This document shows, piece by piece, positions 6,974-8,517 of a DNA stretch of 8,517 bases. The stretch covers positions 1 to 8,517 of the forward strand of contig JAUWLO010000084.1 in assembly GCA_030613605.1 (NCBI GenBank), given 5' to 3'. This DNA is from Gammaproteobacteria bacterium (lineage in GTDB: Bacteria; Pseudomonadota; Gammaproteobacteria; SZUA-152). The position numbers were made by a program, and so were the translations under genes. Under the pieces are notes generated by a model. That model worked only from the letters and a program-made list of their open reading frames with translations. It was not told the origin of the DNA and ran no database searches. How positions within the stretch are numbered: the stretch's first letter is position 1; each line of letters starts with the position of its first letter.

Positions 6974-7083
6974 TGCATGGATGCACTAATGCAGCGGTTG
7001 CAGGATGCAAATGAGCCGCCTTGCGCTCGGCAACTGCTCCTGCGTTGCTCTACCTCCTACATCCATGCAGTCGTCTGCATCCA
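6974..7083. repeat. cluster of short palindromes inside the MITE-like element
   Basis: TGCA-TGGA-TGCA (6974-6985), TTGCA-GGA-TGCAA (6998-7010) and ATGCAG-TCGT-CTGCAT (7065-7080) are perfect small hairpins. In addition TGCATGGATG (6974-6983) is the exact inverse of CATCCATGCA (7060-7069), so the right half can also fold as one long arm. Two of the plus-strand loops contain GGA, as do the minus-strand loops near argC. Confidence 0.65.
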
Positions 7084-7104
7084 CAGTAATCACGGTTCCT
7101 GGGA

Positions 7105-8172
7105 TTATCCGTCAATTGGATGAAAGGCCTTGTCTATGTAGTCGATAATGCTGTCGATTTGTTTCAAATTAAATACAGATTTCCAGGCTGGCATGGTGGT
7201 ACCGGGCAAGCCTTCACGAATCACCTTTCGTAGCCGATCCCGGGTCATTGAGCCCATATTGGCGGAATCGGTGAGATTACGAGGGTGGGGTTCAAGAAAG
7301 CTGCCAATCCAGTTTTTGCCGGTGCCATCGGCTGCATGGCAAAAGGCGCAATTGGCCTGAAACAACTGTTCGCCTTCTCGGATCTGAGCGGTGACCCGTT
7401 CCAGTACTGGCGCCCTGTCATGGCGCGCATAGGGCGAAGCACCGGACTCGCTATCAATATTCTCAGTCCCCCCACTCCTGCTATGTGCCTCTTTTTTACG
7501 AGCCTCTTTCTTGTGAGAGTACTGATTGCGAGGGAACGAAACCGCCCTGGTATCCCAGATGGCGCCTTCTTCGTTTACGCGGGCACGATCATGGCAGGTG
7601 ATGCAGCTTTGCATGAATATACGTTTACCGATTTGCTCTGCCGGGCTTAGCTCGTGGTCCAGGGTGTCGATGGCGATTGCTCCCAGCGCAAAAGGAAAGG
7701 CCGGGGCGTATTGCTCATGGTTTGGCCAGCCATTTTCGACGGTATGATAACGGGTGTTCGTCGCCTTATTCTGCATGAACTCCCGCCGTACAAAATCCAC
7801 CACCAGCTCAATGTCTTCTTCACTTATCGTATTGGCAAACCCCTGCATGGCAGTACCACTACGGCCGTTGGTGACGGTCTCTATCATGCTCTGCCGGCTG
7901 ATGGAATCGGGCCCAGTGCCAACACTAGTGCCAACATTAGCCTCGATAAAACTACGCGGGGGTGGGGTCAGAAAGCTCGCTGCCAGGGTTTTGGCATCGC
8001 CAGAATAACCGTGGCAGAAATAACAGCGAAAATTGTATACGGCTCGGCCCCTTTCATGTGGTGAGTCATGAAGGGAATCTTGGCGTGATTTTTTTTCGCC
8101 ATTTTCAGCGGCCTCACTGCTGGCTGCGATGGCTTCTTTATCAGCTAACTGGCTTTTTTTTTGCCTGTCTTG
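7105..8172 (-). CDS. triple-haem c-type cytochrome segment, no start codon of its own; probable continuation of the upstream cytochrome frame
   Basis: This frame is open from just after an in-frame TGA at 8173-8175 to the TAA at 7105-7107. It carries three CxxCH haem-attachment sites: CYFCH (coded at 8011-8025), CITCH (about 7591-7605) and CAFCH (about 7336-7350). Around them are cytochrome c landmarks: GYSGDAKTLAASFLTPPPR after haem 1, GTAMQGF as a likely Met ligand, and GTGKNWIGSFLEPHPRNLT after haem 3 with GTTMPAW as its Met ligand. The segment around CITCH has no Met before the next haem, so its sixth ligand may be His. The first ATG (7887) lies about 45 residues beyond haem 1, and no ATG, GTG or TTG occurs earlier. 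A Glu/Ala/Lys-rich linker at its N-terminus fits an interdomain spacer. Product: a periplasmic electron-transfer protein. The partner is unknown. Confidence 0.8.
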   Translation of the reverse strand, partial: QDRQKKSQLADKEAIAASSEAAENGEKKSRQDSLHDSPHERGRAVYNFRCYFCHGYSGDAKTLAASFLTPPPRSFIEANVGTSVGTGPDSISRQSMIETVTNGRSGTAMQGFANTISEEDIELVVDFVRREFMQNKATNTRYHTVENGWPNHEQYAPAFPFALGAIAIDTLDHELSPAEQIGKRIFMQSCITCHDRARVNEEGAIWDTRAVSFPRNQYSHKKEARKKEAHSRSGGTENIDSESGASPYARHDRAPVLERVTAQIREGEQLFQANCAFCHAADGTGKNWIGSFLEPHPRNLTDSANMGSMTRDRLRKVIREGLPGTTMPAWKSVFNLKQIDSIIDYIDKAFHPIDG

Positions 8173-8517
8173 TCAGGCGCAGCTGCGCCCTTACCCTGGA
8201 TGAAGGCCTGAAACACAAACTCGGTGAGGTTGGCAATTTCCTGTTCGGTTAATACCTTGCCCCAGGCTGGCATCACCGTGCCAACGCGACCTTTGGTAAT
8301 GCTGTCATACACACGCGGGCGGTTAAGAATCTGACGCGAGGGGTCGCGGGTAACATCACGGGGGCGGGGCCGTTTAAAATAGGCCCGAGGACCATCGCCT
8401 TCACCTTTTACCCCGTGGCAGGTAAAACAGTTTTTCATGTAAAACTCGCGACCCCACTTCATGTCCCCTTTGAGCTTATTGGGGATGGCCTCAGTCATAT
8501 CAACATTGATGACATGT
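8145..8517 (-). CDS. c-type cytochrome, 5' end outside window; mono-haem domain preceding the triple-haem frame
   Basis: The frame is open to the right edge and stops with TAG at 8145-8147. It has the haem site CFTCH (coded at 8415-8429) in WGREFYMKNCFTCHGVKGEGDG, then a PRPRDVT segment. VGTVMPAWGK provides a likely Met ligand, and a C-terminal helix ends in EFVFQAFIQ: a complete class I-like cytochrome c domain of about 90 residues. An ATG at 8498 exists but would give a protein without a signal peptide, although haem attachment needs export. The residues before it (HVINVD) also continue in frame, so the real start is probably outside the window. After the domain comes a Lys/Ala/Gly-rich tail, KGAAAPDKTGKKKAS. 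The tail runs into a nine-A tract where the frame of the next three haem domains overlaps by 25-28 bp. It is most likely the N-terminal part of one multihaem protein. Confidence 0.82.
   Translation of the reverse strand, partial: HVINVDMTEAIPNKLKGDMKWGREFYMKNCFTCHGVKGEGDGPRAYFKRPRPRDVTRDPSRQILNRPRVYDSITKGRVGTVMPAWGKVLTEQEIANLTEFVFQAFIQGKGAAAPDKTGKKKAS
8154..8162 (-). other. A9 homopolymer (coding strand) at the junction of two cytochrome frames
   Basis: On the minus strand GGC is followed by nine A and then GCC AGT TAG. The upstream cytochrome frame reads Gly-Lys-Lys-Lys-Ala-Ser-stop. A -1 shift within the A run gives Lys-Lys-Ser-Gln-Leu-Ala-Asp and continues 350 residues to the end of the triple-haem frame. 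The two frames overlap only between 8148 and 8172, and the A9 run is at the centre of that window. Poly-A runs of this kind are known sites of ribosomal -1 slippage, of polymerase slippage and of sequencing errors. A second run of eight A (8089-8096) lies further along the same frame. Confidence 0.75.

Larger units (their letters stand above)
6847..7104. mobile_element. MITE-like palindromic element with terminal inverted repeats and TTA flanks
   Basis: The left end TCCCAGGAACCGCGATTA (6847-6864) and the right end TAATCACGGTTCCTGGGA (7087-7104) are inverted copies matching at 17 of 18 positions. Both are flanked directly by TTA (6844-6846 and 7105-7107), as a 3-bp target duplication would be. 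The 258-bp interior encodes nothing convincing and is packed with hairpins (6892-6962, 6974-6985, 6998-7010, 7065-7080). The right TTA is the TAA stop codon of the cytochrome gene on the minus strand. With one TTA removed the stop is still present, so the insertion would not have changed the protein. TNA duplications are known for some IS5-group elements, but I cannot name a parent transposase. The element fills most of the gene-free gap 6680-7104; the rest holds the inverted repeat and weak terminator listed separately. Confidence 0.65.

Noticed and set aside
6866..7123. An 85-residue plus-strand open frame in the gap before the DsrE-like gene
   Set aside because: It lies almost wholly inside the hairpin-rich MITE-like element, has Cys/His/Met-rich unstructured composition produced by the palindromes, and no ribosome-binding site.
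7105..7887. Cytochrome gene starting at the ATG at 7887
   Set aside because: This start would omit the CYFCH haem site and its surrounding cytochrome sequence, which are in the same frame upstream, and would leave no signal peptide.
7285..8064. Several plus-strand frames of 70-136 residues opposite the cytochrome region
   Set aside because: They are antisense to the haem-coding frames and show no family features.
7968..8102. A 44-residue minus-strand frame starting ATG GCG AAA with a hydrophobic stretch, possibly a signal peptide start for the triple-haem gene
   Set aside because: It is in a different frame from the haem domains, overlaps the clear CYFCH coding sequence, and would need another frameshift. 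Its hydrophobic run is a by-product of frame.

Overview
The window looks like a chromosomal segment of a gammaproteobacterium. The clearest evidence is the minus-strand run argC, a DUF6776-type protein, bactofilin and erpA, followed by a convergent anmK on the plus strand. That neighbourhood is familiar from Pseudomonas-like genomes. A secreted porin and several c-type haem domains add that it is a Gram-negative respiring organism. A chemolithotroph or sulfur-oxidiser is possible but is not shown by this sequence.

Layout from left to right. Positions 1-127 hold the 3' end of anmK (plus strand), tail to tail with a citrate synthase gene (124-1299, minus). Then come erpA (1493-1861), bactofilin (1961-2422), the DUF6776-like membrane protein (2542-3258) and argC (3298-4350), all on the minus strand. 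The 264-bp gap 4351-4614 holds a strong terminator (4537-4564) for the upstream porin gene and several small hairpins with GGA in the minus-strand loop. The right half is a second, accessory-looking block on the minus strand: a porin (4615-6072), a secreted DsrE-like protein (6227-6679), a 425-bp gap, and a multihaem c-type cytochrome region that runs off the right edge (7105-8517).

The 425-bp gap 6680-7104 is not empty. It carries a 9-bp inverted repeat that could be an operator, a weak terminator, and a 258-bp MITE-like palindromic element (6847-7104). The element has 18-bp terminal inverted repeats and a TTA flank on both sides, and it abuts the cytochrome stop codon.

The cytochrome region holds four CxxCH haem sites in two overlapping frames. 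The downstream frame has no ATG, GTG or TTG start before its first haem. The two frames meet at a run of nine A residues on the coding strand, so the most economical reading is one polypeptide split by a -1 shift (real slippage, phase variation, mutation or sequencing error).

Functionally, the left half is housekeeping: arginine synthesis, Fe-S cluster delivery, envelope scaffold, TCA cycle and cell-wall recycling. The right half suggests periplasmic electron transfer together with outer-membrane passage and a DsrE-fold protein. That joint role is inferred only from adjacency.
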